Shown here one piece after another: positions 10,142 through 25,609 of a stretch of DNA of 64,000 nt. Within the stretch, counting starts at the first letter, position 1; each line of letters starts with the position of its first letter. The position numbers and the translations under genes were made by a program. A model generated the notes under the pieces. It ran no database searches. It had not been told where the DNA came from and saw only the letters and a list, made by a program, of their open reading frames with translations. The stretch is from contig JADNRZ010000001.1 in NCBI GenBank assembly GCA_015501605.1, positions 2,666,001-2,730,000 of the forward strand, given 5' to 3'. Origin of the DNA: Panaeolus papilionaceus (taxonomy: Eukaryota > Basidiomycota > Agaricomycetes > Agaricales).

Positions 10142-13100
10142 TTAAGCAGGGGAGCTCAGTCCGGTTTTTTCCTTGGCTGCTTTAATCCCATCCCCAGCTT
10201 TTGCCGCACTTTTCCTCCCGAAATAACTGTTGGGATCAATTATCAGCGCGTGTTCGATCGTTCAGTTTCAAAAACAAATACGACAAACTCACGTTACAAG
10301 GTCATCCCAGATTCTCAATCCATGCACAGGTAAAATGTGTATCTTGGATTTCACCTGTTCTTCAGATACTGATTGCTCCGGTGGCTTGTTGGGGTCATCA
10401 TGAGGGTTGAACGCCGCTCGCATCACGTCAATGACTTTCATCTTGGGCACCGTCTGATGTGTGGCAGGAGCCGTGTGGTAGATGCTCTTCTTTAAGAGGG
10501 CTAGGGCTTCAGGCTACTGGATGTATTAGAAACACGATTACTAGAGGAGGCCATACTGTGCTTACTGTATCGCGACGGGCGGCTATTGCCGTCGGTGGAG
10601 GTCGTTCGTCTTGAAGGTCCAGCGGTCCCCAGCGTCGATCGATTTGAATGACACCTGAGCCTGTTCTTCGATGTCCCTTCTCAGTAGCAGTTGGTTTGTC
10701 CAGATGATTTTCTTCTAACTTGTGTATAAGTCCTTGGTCCAGCGCGTTCTTGATCACCCTTTCCGCTTCCGCAGTATGTTTCGCCTTCTTCTTCAGTATA
10801 CGGGCAGTGCGTTTGGCGAAACGTTTGTCCCACATTTGCTGACCCTCATTCCATCTCAAAGTCGGGCCTTCCTTGATCAAACAAATTTCAGCAGGCTTAA
10901 TCTGCAGAACTGGTATCTCTTCGGGTGGTTCCATCAGCCGGACGGTGCCCTCAAGGTCCACTCGTTCGCGAATCATCTGTGTAGACTTGGATGGCTCCTG
11001 CTGCAGGAAAATCAGTGTAAAATATAAAAATATTGCAATCAGCCTACCGATCCCACCGCCGTCGAACTGCTGCCATCCGACTTTGTCTTGGTAACTGGGG
11101 CAATAGAATTCTTCTCCTCTCCGTCCGGTGTTTGAGATGTCGACTTTACCTCGCGCATTTCAGTTCTGGTCTCTTCTCGGGTATTGTGGGCATGCTTTTT
11201 CGAATTCTTTTTATGACGCTCAAAATCCATGTCATCTTTGGCATTTTCGTCGTCATCGTCAAGAGACTTTAATTGGGAGAAAGGGTTTGCAATGTCATCC
11301 TCTGATGAAGAAGTAACCCGGAGTGCAAAATCAGCAATCGATCGATACGCATATCTGGCCTGGTTAACTTGTTAGATCTGACCAAAAATGTCAGAGACAT
11401 GACATACGGGTTTGCTGAACATGAACACCGTCAGGACGTGGCACATGCCGTCAAACACTTGAAGATGAACCTAAGGCAACCCTGATGCATCAGTATCAAC
11501 GCTTCAGGTTCAAGCGTTTCCGCCCAATTATCACCTTAGTAGGGGTGGTGAACTTTTCAACGTTCTCTCGCTGCCTGCGACCATCTCGAAGAACACCTCG
11601 GCGCGCAGGATATTGTGCGGGATTAGCAGCTTTATGTGCCAGGTAGATAATTTCGTCTCGGAGCACCTCACGTTCTCCTGCAATAATATACAGGGGAGGT
11701 AGGTTTCCCAAAGACCCTTGGATGACGGGCGATACGAGGGGGTGGGTTAGCTGCCTGTTGAAGGGTGAGTCGTGGCCAGCAGTCGAAGAGACGAAGCTAC
11801 TTGCTCTGTTGCCGCATACATCTGGATTTGGGAACGCAGTTCGAGAGGAATTGTATCCGGATCCTTCATAAGAACCTTCGGTGGCTTGGGTTCCCAGCGA
11901 TAAAAATCCTCTTCGTTGTTCGAAGCATCCGACGTCCGACTATTGTTGGCTGATTCGTCCCTCCCTGCGGGGTGGATATCGCCGTGGCCGTTCCCTACAG
12001 GTAAGTCATCCTCTCTGGGGCCATTAGAGAGCATTTCAGACTGGTTCTCCACCGTCGTGCCAGGATCCTCGGTAAGTTTTTGGAGATCACCTTCCCGCCT
12101 AGAGAGTCGATCTGGATCTGGTTTCAAGGTATCGGCGTCTCCAGGCTTAGGCGGCGCGTTCGACGAAGCAGGGCATACTCGACCACCCTCTGGTGTGTTG
12201 GGTGGCACAGGCCACAAAGTAGAAGGCTTGGCCAAAAACCCATGTTTCGGTATGATGTCCTACAATACCTGCATTAAATCTCCCATAAATGTCAAGAGTT
12301 AATCAGTAACATACCGTCTCGGTATTTTCCATGACGCTCGGAAAACTATGGGTCAGGTCGACCCATGGACTGATCAAGGCGGCCCCAGCAGGCAAGGGTT
12401 GACCCATATCCCTAAGCACTGTCAAAGCGGTGATGCAAAGTCCCCCTCCAGCTGAGTCTCCAGCGAAAACAATCTTCTTTGGAGAGATTGGCTTATGAAG
12501 GGCACCAGGTGGAGGTTGTATAAGGTATAGATCTGGCGCGGTTACATTGTTAGGGTACCACTGCGTCTGATGAACAACGATGATAACATACATGCAGCTA
12601 TGACGTCCTGAAGTGGACAGGGCCATGGGTATTGTGGTGCTTTCCTGATGTGCAAGGTGAGGATGCGATGACCGACATGGATATGCAAAATGTAAATGAT
12701 AAACTTGCCTGTAATTTACTGTGAACGCTTTGCTCTTCATTTTGTGTGCTGTCCATTGAATCAGTGGTTGATGACTAGATATCTCAGTAGTTATCACGAG
12801 AAACGCACCATAACGCAAGACCTGATAACGATGGGTATCTGGGAAGTGATTCATAAGTAACTGTTCGAAATATCTAGTTCGTGACGCACTTATTGAACCC
12901 CAGAAGTATCCACCTTTAATCACATATCGTCAACGGAGAATAGTCTGATTGGAACGAGGAAATTACCTCCGTGAACATAAAACTGGGTTTAACGTTCAAG
13001 CGTAGATTAGCCTCCAGGTGGCATGAAGTTAAATGATGAACACGCACCAGGACGGTCTCAAGCTTTTCCATGCGTAAAACGTTGGACTCTTCTGCGGTGA

Positions 13101-13791
13101 TTTTGCGACCGCAGTACGTCTTCTGGACGGGTTCAGATTTAATGTCTTCCTCTTCGCAGACCCACTCCGCGTCGATGCCGTCCAGACCACGCACTTGCCA
13201 CCACCTCTCTCCGCCGACGACTTGTTTCAGCTCCTCTGGGCCGAACCAGTCAATAAGGATATCTGCCGCAGTATTGCACGTTGAGAGGGGTATGACGACT
13301 GGGGAAACGGCGGACCAGTATGGTGCAGGTACATGTGTGTTTGTGCTACAGTTGTGCTACAAGGTGAGTGAGAAGATGGGAAAGCAACAGGAAGACGTTT
13401 ACAAGGCTTGAAGTGATTCGATGGTGTTCTGCGTCCCCAGGTCGATGAAGGCTAGAAAAAAACAGTTAGATATCCGGCCATAATTTCTATAAAATGACAA
13501 GTTCATGTACCCTTTACAATATGGAATGCCCTAGAAAGACAGCGATGTCAACATTTCCGGGTTCATACCCCTATGTCACTGAGGCTCACTGGTCAAAGAA
13601 AATATCATCTTGTGGTTCTTCTTTGTGCTCTTCTGACAATGCCAGGCGTTTTGCCTTTTTCTTTCCGTGTTTAAAAAAAGTTTTTATGACAACTAAATGT
13701 GTGTTAAACCATGTTGTCCTGTCGAAGACCACTAGAAGAGGGACATACTGGGGGTTATATGTATTGCAGCAGTTGTTGTTGAGACTGGCAT
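10142..13791 (-). CDS. Very large alpha/beta hydrolase (HSL-like lipase/esterase family)
   Basis: Eighteen exons: 13791-13749, 13692-13590, 13530-13511, 13451-13403, 13345-13048, 12982-12967, 12913-12890, 12838-12809, 12748-12709, 12644-12592, 12532-12315, 12259-11801, 11750-11535, 11470-11408, 11359-11048, 11000-10566, 10513-10293, 10226-10142; 894 aa. The oxyanion motif HGGG (about 175-178, split by an intron), nucleophile GDSAGGG (Ser252), an acid in GEREVLRDE (about Asp483) and DGMCHV (His534) form the complete hormone-sensitive-lipase-type machinery. A disordered Pro/Asp/Ser insert of about 120 residues sits between nucleophile and acid, and roughly 340 charged residues rich in Lys/Glu follow the catalytic His. 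The likely reaction is ester hydrolysis; the substrate is unknown. One intron (12645-12708) uses a GC donor. The first four short exons are the least certain part. Confidence 0.85.
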
Positions 13792-13910
13792 GAATGAATG
13801 GGATGATGATGGGTTAAAGGAGAGGAGTGTTCTAATTATTAATAGGAGTGCATTAAGGTACTTATCAAGTCAAAGAGTGGACTGGCAGGCAATTTATGAG
13901 ATAGAGAGAG

Positions 13911-13933
13911 TATAAAAAGAGAAAGTGACGTCA
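13911..13933. promoter_or_regulatory. TATA box plus CRE palindrome between divergent genes
   Basis: TATAAAAA at 13911-13918 is followed at 13926-13933 by the perfect palindrome TGACGTCA, the consensus for CREB/ATF-type bZIP factors. Both lie in the 243-bp gap between the hydrolase start (13791, minus) and the CPSF2 start (14035, plus). The TATA orientation suits CPSF2, about 120 bp before its ATG. The palindrome could serve both genes. Confidence 0.45.
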
Positions 13934-14034
13934 CATCTCCATAACCAGGGACGCGTTGTTTGTTTTAAATCTCTTTGTGCAAATAAAAGTGCAATACTCT
14001 GTATTAGTCAGCATCTGTTTCGAGCTTCAACTCA

Positions 14035-17000
14035 ATGATCACCTTTACGCCGTTGTCTGGCGCGTCTCGTTCTTCAAACACAACTCCTCTATCATATCTA
14101 CTTCAAATTGATGATGTTAGAATTTTAATTGACTGTGGCTCTCCAGATTGGTCTCCAGAACCATCCCCTTTTCAGTCAGAACAGTCAGAGGATGAAGGCA
14201 CACCAGAGAGACCTTCATGGGTTGACTATTGTGAAGCTTTGGAAAAGTTGGTTTTATGTTAGCGTTAAATCTCGTCAGTTAATTAAAGCATGAATTTTAG
14301 GGTTGCCCCTACAATAGACCTTGTTCTACTATCACACGGAGACCTCTCTCATTGTGGTTTATATCCATGGGCACATTCACGATGGGGTTTAAAGGCGCCA
14401 GCATACAGCACTCTTCCTGTCCAGGCAATGGGGAAGATAGCTGTAACAGAGGACGTTGAGGGTCTGCGAGATGAAGAAAGTTTTGAGGATGATCAAAAAC
14501 CAACTGAAGATGAGGAACAAGAACAAGAACAAAACGATGAATTAGACGCCGAAGTGAAACCACCAAAGGAGCCAAATCCCCGAAGAAAATACGTAACGAC
14601 AGTTATTGAAGTACAGGATGCCTTTGACTCCGTCAATACCCTGAGATACTCTCAACCTACACATTTGCAAGGTACGCATGACGATTATCATTCGTGTTCT
14701 TGGTACATTAATGCTCCTTCCAGGAAAATGTCAGGGTCTAACAATCACACCATTCAACGCTGGCCATACCCTTGGTGGTGCAATATGGAAGATTCGTTCA
14801 CCATCTTCTGGCACAATTGTTTATGCTGTCAACATAAACCATATGGCAGAACGACATTTGGATGGTACTATTCTGTATCGACAAGCTGGCGGACTCTTTG
14901 AGCCATTGGCACGTCCTGATCTCTTCATTACCGACGTGGACCGTGCAACGGTGATGAGTAGTACACGGAAAGACAGAGAGGCTGCTTTAATTGGTATGCA
15001 ACGTCTAGTCCATATTGCGCTTCTATTCTCAGCTAAACTACTTCCAGATACCATCACGTCTACTCTCTCGTCCCGCTCTTCTCTTTTGCTCCCGTGCGAT
15101 TCGAGTACACGAGTCCTCGAGCTTCTTGTTCTACTCGACCAGCATTGGAACTTTTCTCGACTACGATACCCAATATGCTTACTTTCACGAACTGGTCGGG
15201 AAATGTTGACTTTCATTCGAAGTATGATCGAATCTTTTGGAGGTACAATTAGCAAGGAGGATGTGGGCGAGGATGGTACTGGGAGACAAAATCAGAACAA
15301 CAAACGGAGACGAGACGATGACAACGAGGAAGAAGCCCTCGGAGCATTTGCTTTGAGATTTAAGTGAGTTTCTGAAATCAAACCTCAATCCCAGCTGACA
15401 TTTTCCAGACATCTAGAGATATTCCGCAACCCCCAAGAACTCATGCAGACATATTCCTCCAAAGACCCTAAACTTATTCTCGCCGTCCCCGCCTCTATGT
15501 CACACGGACCTTCTCGTCATCTTTTCAGCGACTTTGCTGCCGTGGCTGGCAACGTTGTACTACTCACCAGCAGGGGGCAAGAAAACACACTTTCTCGTGC
15601 CCTCTTCAACAAGTGGAATGACTCTCAGCGAGCCGAAGACAAATGGGATAGCGGCAAAATTGGAAACAACATTATGTTGGATGGTGCTATTAAGCTCAAA
15701 GTCAACCGCAAGGTTCCTCTATCGGGTGTCGAGCTGGAGCAATATCAGCAACGAGAACGTGCCGCGAAAGAGAAGGAGACCCAACAAGCAAACTTGGTGC
15801 GAAACCAGAGGATGCTTGAAGCCGACGAAGACGATAGTGATTCTGACTCTGATTCTGACGCCGACGAGGAAGATGAGGTCCGGAATGCACTTGAAGGGGA
15901 TGGCATGGATGTTGAAGATGCTGCTGCTGACAGAAGAAGGAGAAAGGCGGAAAAGAATGGGGACTCTATGGACTGGTTGGACGGAGACGAAGGGCTGACA
16001 AAGACCCTTCTCTCCTTCGATATCTATCTCAAAGGCAATGTCTCAAAATCATCATCATTCTTTAAGAACGCCAATCAAGCCCAGCGTTTCCGAATGTTCC
16101 CATACGTGGAGAAGAAGCGCCGAGTTGATGACTATGGTGAAACCATAGACGTTGGTATGTGGTTGCGAAAGGGCAAGGCTCTGGAAGAGGAGGCTGAAAG
16201 TGAGGAGGTCAAAGACCTCAAGAGGAAGGCTCAAATAGAAGAGGAGGCCAAGGTATGTCATCCAACTCTCGACTAGACGGCCTGAAGCTCATATTTCTAC
16301 AGAAAGCTTTGAAGGAACCGCCATACAAATTCGTTTCGACAGAGATTGAAGTGCAGTTGGCGTGTCGACTCTTGTTTGTTGATATGGAGGGTTTGAGCAA
16401 TAGTCGAGCTGTAAAGAGTATTGTTCCCCGGGTCAATCCCCGTAAAATGGTGAGCATCAGATTCATGGTGGCCCATATGTGGCTAAAACGTATACATTTA
16501 GATTCTCGTGCACGGGAATTCGGCTTCGACAGATGCTCTTGTCGATGCTTGCAGCAAGATTCGATCGATGACCAAGGACATCTTCACTCCAACCCTGGGT
16601 GACACTGTGCAAATCGGTCAACAAACCAACAACTTCTCCATCAATATTGGCGATGAACTGCTTGCATCACTTAAAGTCTCAAGGGTACGTTCTCAAGGAA
16701 CTTTCTCTACGTAACTTAACTGACTATTCGATTATTTGACAGTTTGAAGACAACGAAATTTCCTACGTCAAAGGGCGGGTTGTAGCCCACGCGACTTCAA
16801 CGATCCCCACACTTGAACCCATTTCGTCATCGGAGGATGTATTGGCGAATCAAACTCGCGCCCTGAATCATCAAGTGCTGGGATCGCGACCGAAACTCTC
16901 GCTTCCTCAATCCACTATGATCGGAGAGCTAAAACTTACAGCGCTAAAGGCACGACTTGGTTCCGTTGGCGTCCATGCCGAATTTATTGGGGAAGGTGTG

Positions 17001-17165
17001 CTAGTGTGCGGAACAGCGGACAGAGACTTCTCAGATGGGCTTGTCGGAACGGTAGCTGTAAAGAAACTGGGCAAGGGAAAGATCGAACTTGAAGGAAGTG
17101 TTTCGCCTGTATATTATATTGTAAGAAAAGAAATTTATAGTCTACACGCACTTGTAGCAACCTAG
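14035..17165 (+). CDS. CFT2: Cleavage and polyadenylation factor subunit 2 (CPSF100/Cft2)
   Basis: Exons 14035-14246, 14301-14671, 14724-14993, 15033-15363, 15409-16252, 16303-16449, 16502-16684, 16743-17165 give 926 aa. This is the non-catalytic partner of the CPSF73 nuclease in mRNA 3'-end formation in the nucleus. It opens with MITFTPLSG and a metallo-beta-lactamase fold. The metal-binding motif is degenerate (SHGDLSHCG in place of HxHxDH), as expected for CPSF100. Next come the beta-CASP region (PFNAGHTLGGAIWKI, AVNINHMAERHLDG, LAVPASMSHGPSRHLF), a strongly acidic Asp/Ser run at about 550-600, and the C-terminal domain with ILVHGNSAS and VGTVAVKKL. All parts are in the family order. Confidence 0.93.
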
Positions 17166-17359
17166 TTAGTTATTCTAATAAAAATAGTACGATAATTTTA
17201 AATGAATTGGCGAGGAAGTTCACGGACCAAACAACCATAAAAGGGAATTATGGGCACGCGTCACAAAATTTGTTGGAATCAAGTTAAGCCTCTGCGCAGA
17301 GTCCAGACTCTGCCAACAACGTCTTGTTCTCCACGTTGACCATCAACCTTTCAACATAA

Positions 17360-19282
<1,923 letters not shown>

Positions 19283-19696
19283 AGGGTACAATACACGCAT
19301 TTCTTAATCACTCAACTACATGCTTGCATCCGATCATGACAATCAATAATGCCTCCGAATACCCTCTCCTTTGGAATGTTTTCACACTCGCTTTCTGCCT
19401 CTGTACCACTGGTCATACTGCCCTGTTCCTTACTTTATTTTGCACATTTCTCGACGTGATTTTTCCAAGTCATTTATCGATCATTATAAAATTTCTTTTC
19501 CTCCCTTACAGTACGTAGTAATTCCTCTGTTCCCATTAGGATCTCTTGGGTCTGTAAAATGGATAGAATTTGGCTCTAGTGAAACATGAATCGAGGAGTG
19601 GCCTAAATATTGAACTAGTATGTATTTCTGTGCGTCTAAGGTCTACTAAATCAGTCTACACATAGGAGAGATAGGATTAAACTCTAGGTGAACCGT
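19283..19696. other. Intergenic: convergent 3' ends
   Basis: A 414-bp gap between alpha-tubulin 2 and the minus-strand HAD phosphatase. Both genes end here, so it should hold two 3' UTRs. It is A/T-rich with no coding frame that splices sensibly, and no repeat was seen. Confidence 0.5.
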
Positions 19697-20714
19697 TCAC
19701 TCTTCTTTCAAAGTGAGAACGACGCTGTTCTCAGTGCGGCGCACAGATACACTGGAGAGGTCCTTGATGATGTAGTGGGGTGTTGCAGCTTCGAGTTGTT
19801 CGCGACTGTGAGTCGTCAGGAGGGCGATCACAGTGCATCCAGCAGCAACGCCGCTTCGAACACCATTTGGGGCATCCTCGAATACAATGCCTGGCAAAAC
19901 GTAAGTTTTTTTTGGAGTTCTTAGATGATGATTAGTAAACGAACAATTTTCAGGTTTGACCCCTGCCTTTTCGGCACCCAAAAGATACGGGTCGGGATAA
20001 GGCTTTCCCTTTGAAACGTGTTCAGAGCACACGAAGACGTCTGGAATAGGGATGTTCGCCCTGCTTAATGCGGCGGTGGCATACTCCAAGGTTGCGGAGG
20101 TGCAAATAGTCCACCTAGGGTTCGGCAAGAAACGAGCAGGAGCAAGCTAAAAAATCTACTGATGAACAAAGTGAAAGATCTTTCTACAGAGTAAGAGATC
20201 TGTTACCTCGTCCATGACGGCAGGTACACCCGGGAGGAGAACGATGCCTGGTCGACCCCCCTCGGAGGACGTTGTGAGGATAGCTTTTTCGAATCGTTCG
20301 GCCTCTTTCTGAAGAACAGCAAAGTGGTCATTTCCATGGGTAAGGGATCAAGATGGGAGATGGGGACGATTGCATCTAGATGTTGCGATTTACCTGAAGG
20401 ATCTCTAGGTCCTGAATACCGCAGTAGTTTCTTAGATTGTCGACAGTACGGACTCCGTGCGAGGCTGGGCGATGCTATGAGACTTGAAGAGAAAAAGGAA
20501 CAAGATGCGATGTTCTTACAGCTCAAAATGTCATGAACGTCTATGGTTGGGTAGGATTCCCGGAAAAGGTGCCATGCGCCTTCTAAACCGGCTGTTGAAT
20601 CGACGAGTGTACCGTCCATATCGAATAATCTTGGAAAACATACTGAGATCGGTAATTGGATGTCGGTGGTGGAATAACCTACATGGCATCTGCGTTGAGA
20701 GTAATTTGAGGCAT
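19697..20714 (-). CDS. HAD-family sugar/glycerol phosphate phosphatase (GPP1/DOG-like)
   Basis: Exons 20714-20683, 20629-20520, 20464-20394, 20308-20207, 20146-19945, 19890-19697 give 236 aa, close to the 246-250 aa of yeast Gpp1/Dog2. All HAD motifs are present: LFDMDGTLVDS with the nucleophile and acid aspartates (about 12-21), ICTSAT for motif II, KGKPYPDPYLLGAEK for motif III Lys, and VFEDAPNGVRSG for the metal-binding acidic motif IV. Such enzymes dephosphorylate glycerol-3-phosphate or 2-deoxyglucose-6-phosphate in the cytosol, often as part of osmotic adjustment. The substrate cannot be fixed from sequence. The gene is divergent from SEC15, with 183 bp between starts. Confidence 0.85.
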
Positions 20715-20897
20715 GTTGTGGTCACGGTAATCGATTCTGTTCTTTGACTTGGGATTGACACATTTGGTCTAAATTTAGAAGATATCACGGAACGCGTTAT
20801 TTGCTTCTGAAGCCAATGTTAAACAAATTATCGGTGAATTTCCTTTTCCGTTTCCTTTTCTGTAATTCATCTCTCTCCTTTAGTATTCGGTTCAATT

Positions 20898-23801
20898 ATG
20901 CCTCCGCGACGACGACAGCAGTTTACTCAGGAATATATCGACCAGCAACTCCAACAGATACATTTACTCGACCCTTCGTCTTCTTCTGAGAATTTGGAGC
21001 AATTGGGTCCTATCATCAAGCAGATTCATACAAACAGAGCACAGGAGGCCTATCTTAGAACAGTTCAAGGTCTCATCGACTCCAAAGACGATGAGATCGA
21101 GAAAATATGCAGTGATAACTATCAAGACTTTATTTCCTCGGTGGCAACTTTATTCACAGTCAAGTCATACACCGATAAAATGAAGGACAGGATTTCCGTC
21201 CTTGACGCAAGTGTTGCACAACTCGGTGGAGGTCTTGTCGAAAAAAAGCGTACCCTGTTGCAGTCAAGAAAGACCGCCGCAAATCTAGATGAAGCCATTG
21301 ATACACTGCAGGCTTGTCTTCGTGTTCTTGATGTCGTGGACCGTGTCGGAGAAATGATCAAGCACGGCAAATACTGGAGTGCACTGAGGGTTTGTACTCT
21401 ATACTGTTGTATCATATACCTATTTTCAATGCAATTTTTGTACTATTTTCAGTCATTGGAAGATATGCAGGCAATGCCGCCCACCTCGTTATCCCAGACG
21501 CCATTTTTCCAGCACTTACTTTCGTCGTTGCCATCATTAAGGGGCCAGATCAAGGATGCGGTAACCGCATCTATGAAACAGTGGTTGTTGGAAATCCGTA
21601 ATATCAGCACAGAAGTTGGCCGTCAAGCAGTTGAAGCAATGGAAACGAGGACCCGCCGTTGGCGAGCACGGCGGGAAAGGGACTTGTTGCTTCGTACCAG
21701 CCGAATTGGGAGCGCTGTTGAACTCGTCACATACGAGAAGGTTGAATGTAAGTCGAACACCAATCGAGCGAGAGAGCGTCAGCTTATACGCGTTTCAGTT
21801 GATGTGTTGGACAACGAGAAGGTTCAGGTCGACTTCAAGCCGCTGTTCGAGTGTATTCATATATATACTGCCCTGGATTCCCTAAGTGAGCTCCAGAAAT
21901 CATACCAGGCAGATCGAAAGGTAAACTGCGTATATTCATTGACTCAATCATATCTCATACGTCGGGACAGGCGCAATCAGATCTCATCTTACCGACTCCA
22001 TTACCATTAAATGCATTGTCAGCGCTGACACAGGAGATATCTGGATTCTTCCTCGTAGAAACCCATGTTTTGGAAACCACAGGATCATTCCGCTCTTCTC
22101 GAGATGTCGAAGAACTCTGGGAGGCAGTTGTTTCGCGCCTGACGACAGCGATCGAGAACTCACTGACGAGAGAGACCGACCCGGAGAATTTCCTCAAGGT
22201 CAAAGAAAGCCTGCTAGTATTTATCATGACTTTAGAGGTCAGTTTTATTTATCGACTACTCTTGTTTGCATGTTGATTGATCTCGGAAATAGTCCGCCTC
22301 GTACTCTACCTCCTCCCTACAAGCATTCATCATCGTTCTTTTCGAGAAATACTCTCAACTGCTACAAACACAGTTTACCAATCGGTTTGAAACTGTATGT
22401 GGCGTTTGACACCTATTTGAAACGTAGAACTGACATACAGAATATCAGATTGTCCGCGAGGATGACCATACCCCTATGCGAGCCGAGTCCACGAAGGAGA
22501 TTGAAATGATCCTAGATGTTGTGTGGGTTGATGAGAACGAACGGGAGGAGATCAAACAGTAGGATTTTCTCCGTTCCGGTCAACAATATACTAAAACACA
22601 GATCTACAGATCACCACCTCACTATCCTCTTCCATGGTCCCAAACATTCTTTCTGTGTTGCCAGGATATCAAAACTTTCATCCAGAAATTCTATGCCTTT
22701 GTGGAAGGCGTGTCGCAACATAGAGATATTGATGACTTGTTAAGCCGGGTACATATCCTTTCAGACACGAGAGCATCCCTTCTGACCAGTATATTTTAGT
22801 CACTCGACTCACTCCTGATCAAGAGCATCTCAGAAAGCATCAGCCAGCGTCTAGCAGGAACCCAGAATCTCAACCAACTCTCGCAAATCATTACTAATTT
22901 GGAACACTTCCAGCTTGCCTGCTCAGAACTCGAAAGGTCACTGACAAACCTCCGGTTAGTCTACTCCGATCATAATGGGGTGATGCCTATTGACGCACGT
23001 CTGTTCTGTTAAGGTCAACACAGCGGGGAGGTATTATCCGGCTCAAAGCGTCCGAGTCGTTCGAAGCTACGATATCCCGTTCCCGTGCGCGAATGTCGGG
23101 ACTGATCTCGTCAAAATTGGATCAATGTTTCGAGCTGTCCGAGTACGACTGGACACCCACTGCGCGTGAAACATCGCCTAGCATGTATCTTTACGAACTT
23201 GTCAATTGGTTAACCACGGTTGTCGATTCATTGGCTGTGAAAGAGGCTTACAAGGAAGAGTCATACAAAGGTGCCTTGGGATACATTGCAGATTGCCTCA
23301 TGGTAAGCCGGAGCAATATCTGATAATTCTTCGGCGCCTGTGAATGCTGATCTATTTTTGTAACTACCTTAGGATTTCCTCACAGGCCGAGATATACCCA
23401 TGATGAATGAAAATGCAATCTCCAACATCCTCATCGATGTCGACTTTCTCGAAGAGGAGCTAAAGAGGATAGGCCGTCCCCATTTAGGCGGCGTGTTTGC
23501 GGAACTTCGACTGGTGAGTCATTGGTCGTAATACCTTTACACCCACACACCAAGAAATGATGCCATTATTTATGACTAGATGTCGTCAATACCTCTCAGT
23601 GGCACAGTTCAAGAATACCTTGTCCCAGCAAACAGGCAAGCATCCTACGCAGCTGTTAAACCGAAACGCCTACAGGCGCTCTTAGAGAAGCTTGCCAGAT
23701 ATGGCACAATTCAACGAGACGCAGCTTCACGAGAATTGGCTGAACGGAGAAGGAAGGAAGCGGAGGCTGTGAGTCGTATATTCCCTGGTGAAGGTCGGTA
23801 A
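20898..23801 (+). CDS. SEC15: Exocyst complex subunit Sec15
   Basis: Exons 20898-21389, 21453-21747, 21799-21920, 21971-22237, 22293-22394, 22449-22558, 22610-22748, 22800-22954, 23014-23302, 23373-23513, 23580-23801 give 777 aa, the normal Sec15 size. Sec15 binds the Rab GTPase on secretory vesicles and joins them to the rest of the exocyst at growth sites. The N-terminal third is helical and coiled-coil-like (PIIKQIHTNRAQEAYL, SYTDKMKDRI). The C-terminal helical bundle includes CCQDIKTFIQKFYAFVEGVS and the segment LEALEKLARYG-like near the end (ALLEKLARYG). The last residues are basic. Sec10 of the same complex is 28 kb downstream. Confidence 0.88.
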
Positions 23802-24105
23802 TCAGGACCATCATTTGGTTTCTGTGGTTATGATGTTTTCGTTGCCTTCCCTGATCACTCCAAGTGTAAACTAGAGCATGTATTATAAGAACCGCTGATC
23901 TAAAGAAGTGCTTAGTGCAACATGCCAGAATCAAAATTTAGAAGTAAAAGATAGGCGAAGAAAGGTAAAGGGCAAATGAAGTTAGAGAGGTGAACGCGAA
24001 GAATACATGGACTGCTGTGAATACGTTTTCGGTATCGTAATGGATCGTGACACGTGTAACAACGCAAATAGGGTACCCTGACTGAAAGAAAGGAAGACTG
24101 CTTCA
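23802..24105. other. Intergenic: convergent 3' ends of SEC15 and ARF1
   Basis: A 304-bp gap where SEC15 (plus) and ARF1 (minus) both terminate. No further gene or repeat is visible. Confidence 0.5.
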
Positions 24106-24948
<843 letters not shown>

Positions 24949-25609
24949 AATTGCAAAAAGAGTACGGCAGGAAGGAAGTGATGAAGGTTAGAGGTGGAAA
25001 GCTTTGAACAGCGGACAGCCAGCGATGTTTGCGTGGGACTTGCAATTTAAAATTCCGACGCTACGACAAACAAGCCTGTACAGCCGTAACTTAGTCGTAA
25101 CCCTGGCCTTTATATATCAGAAAAATCATTTTATGACTGCCACGTACCAATAATCGTATCGCAGCAATCTCCACGACTTTATTTCGTTATACAGCTATGA
25201 ATTTATATTGAGCAAGTCATTCAGTCAAATATCGACTCATCTTCCAAGTAACGAATACGTGTTGGTCCCTTTGATTGATTAGATTAGCCATTTCCACTCA
25301 TCATCATTCGGAATCTATCAGTTGTCTCTTCAATTGGCCATCCCGTTCTGATCCACAAGCGCTGTATTTATTAATGATTTCATCATTCATTTATGCATAT
25401 ATTAATAGAGAGGTAGCAATCAAAGAATAAATATCCTTTAGGAGCCCATAAATACAAGGGATACAGTGTTACAACAATACAGTGTAGAGACGACAGAAAA
25501 AAAGAGAACTATGGCTACAGAGTAAAAAAAAACAAGAAAGAAAAATGGAATTGATACAGTGATAAATGGAAGGAAAGGACTGTTGATGTGTCCTCTAACA
25601 GTATAGAAA
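24949..25609. other. Intergenic: ARF1 upstream region
   Basis: A 661-bp A/T-rich stretch between the ARF1 start and the phosphatase stop. On the minus strand TATATAAAGG occurs at 25107-25116, about 160 bp before the ARF1 ATG, and is a candidate core promoter. No coding frame, tRNA or repeat was recognised. Confidence 0.4.

Noticed and set aside
12303..12923. A 206-codon uninterrupted frame on the minus strand inside the hydrolase gene.
   Set aside because: It reads through three introns. Removing GT-AG or GC-AG introns restores the conserved family sequence (GSINTHRYQVLRY, NYRKAPQYPWPCPLQDV), which the uninterrupted frame breaks.
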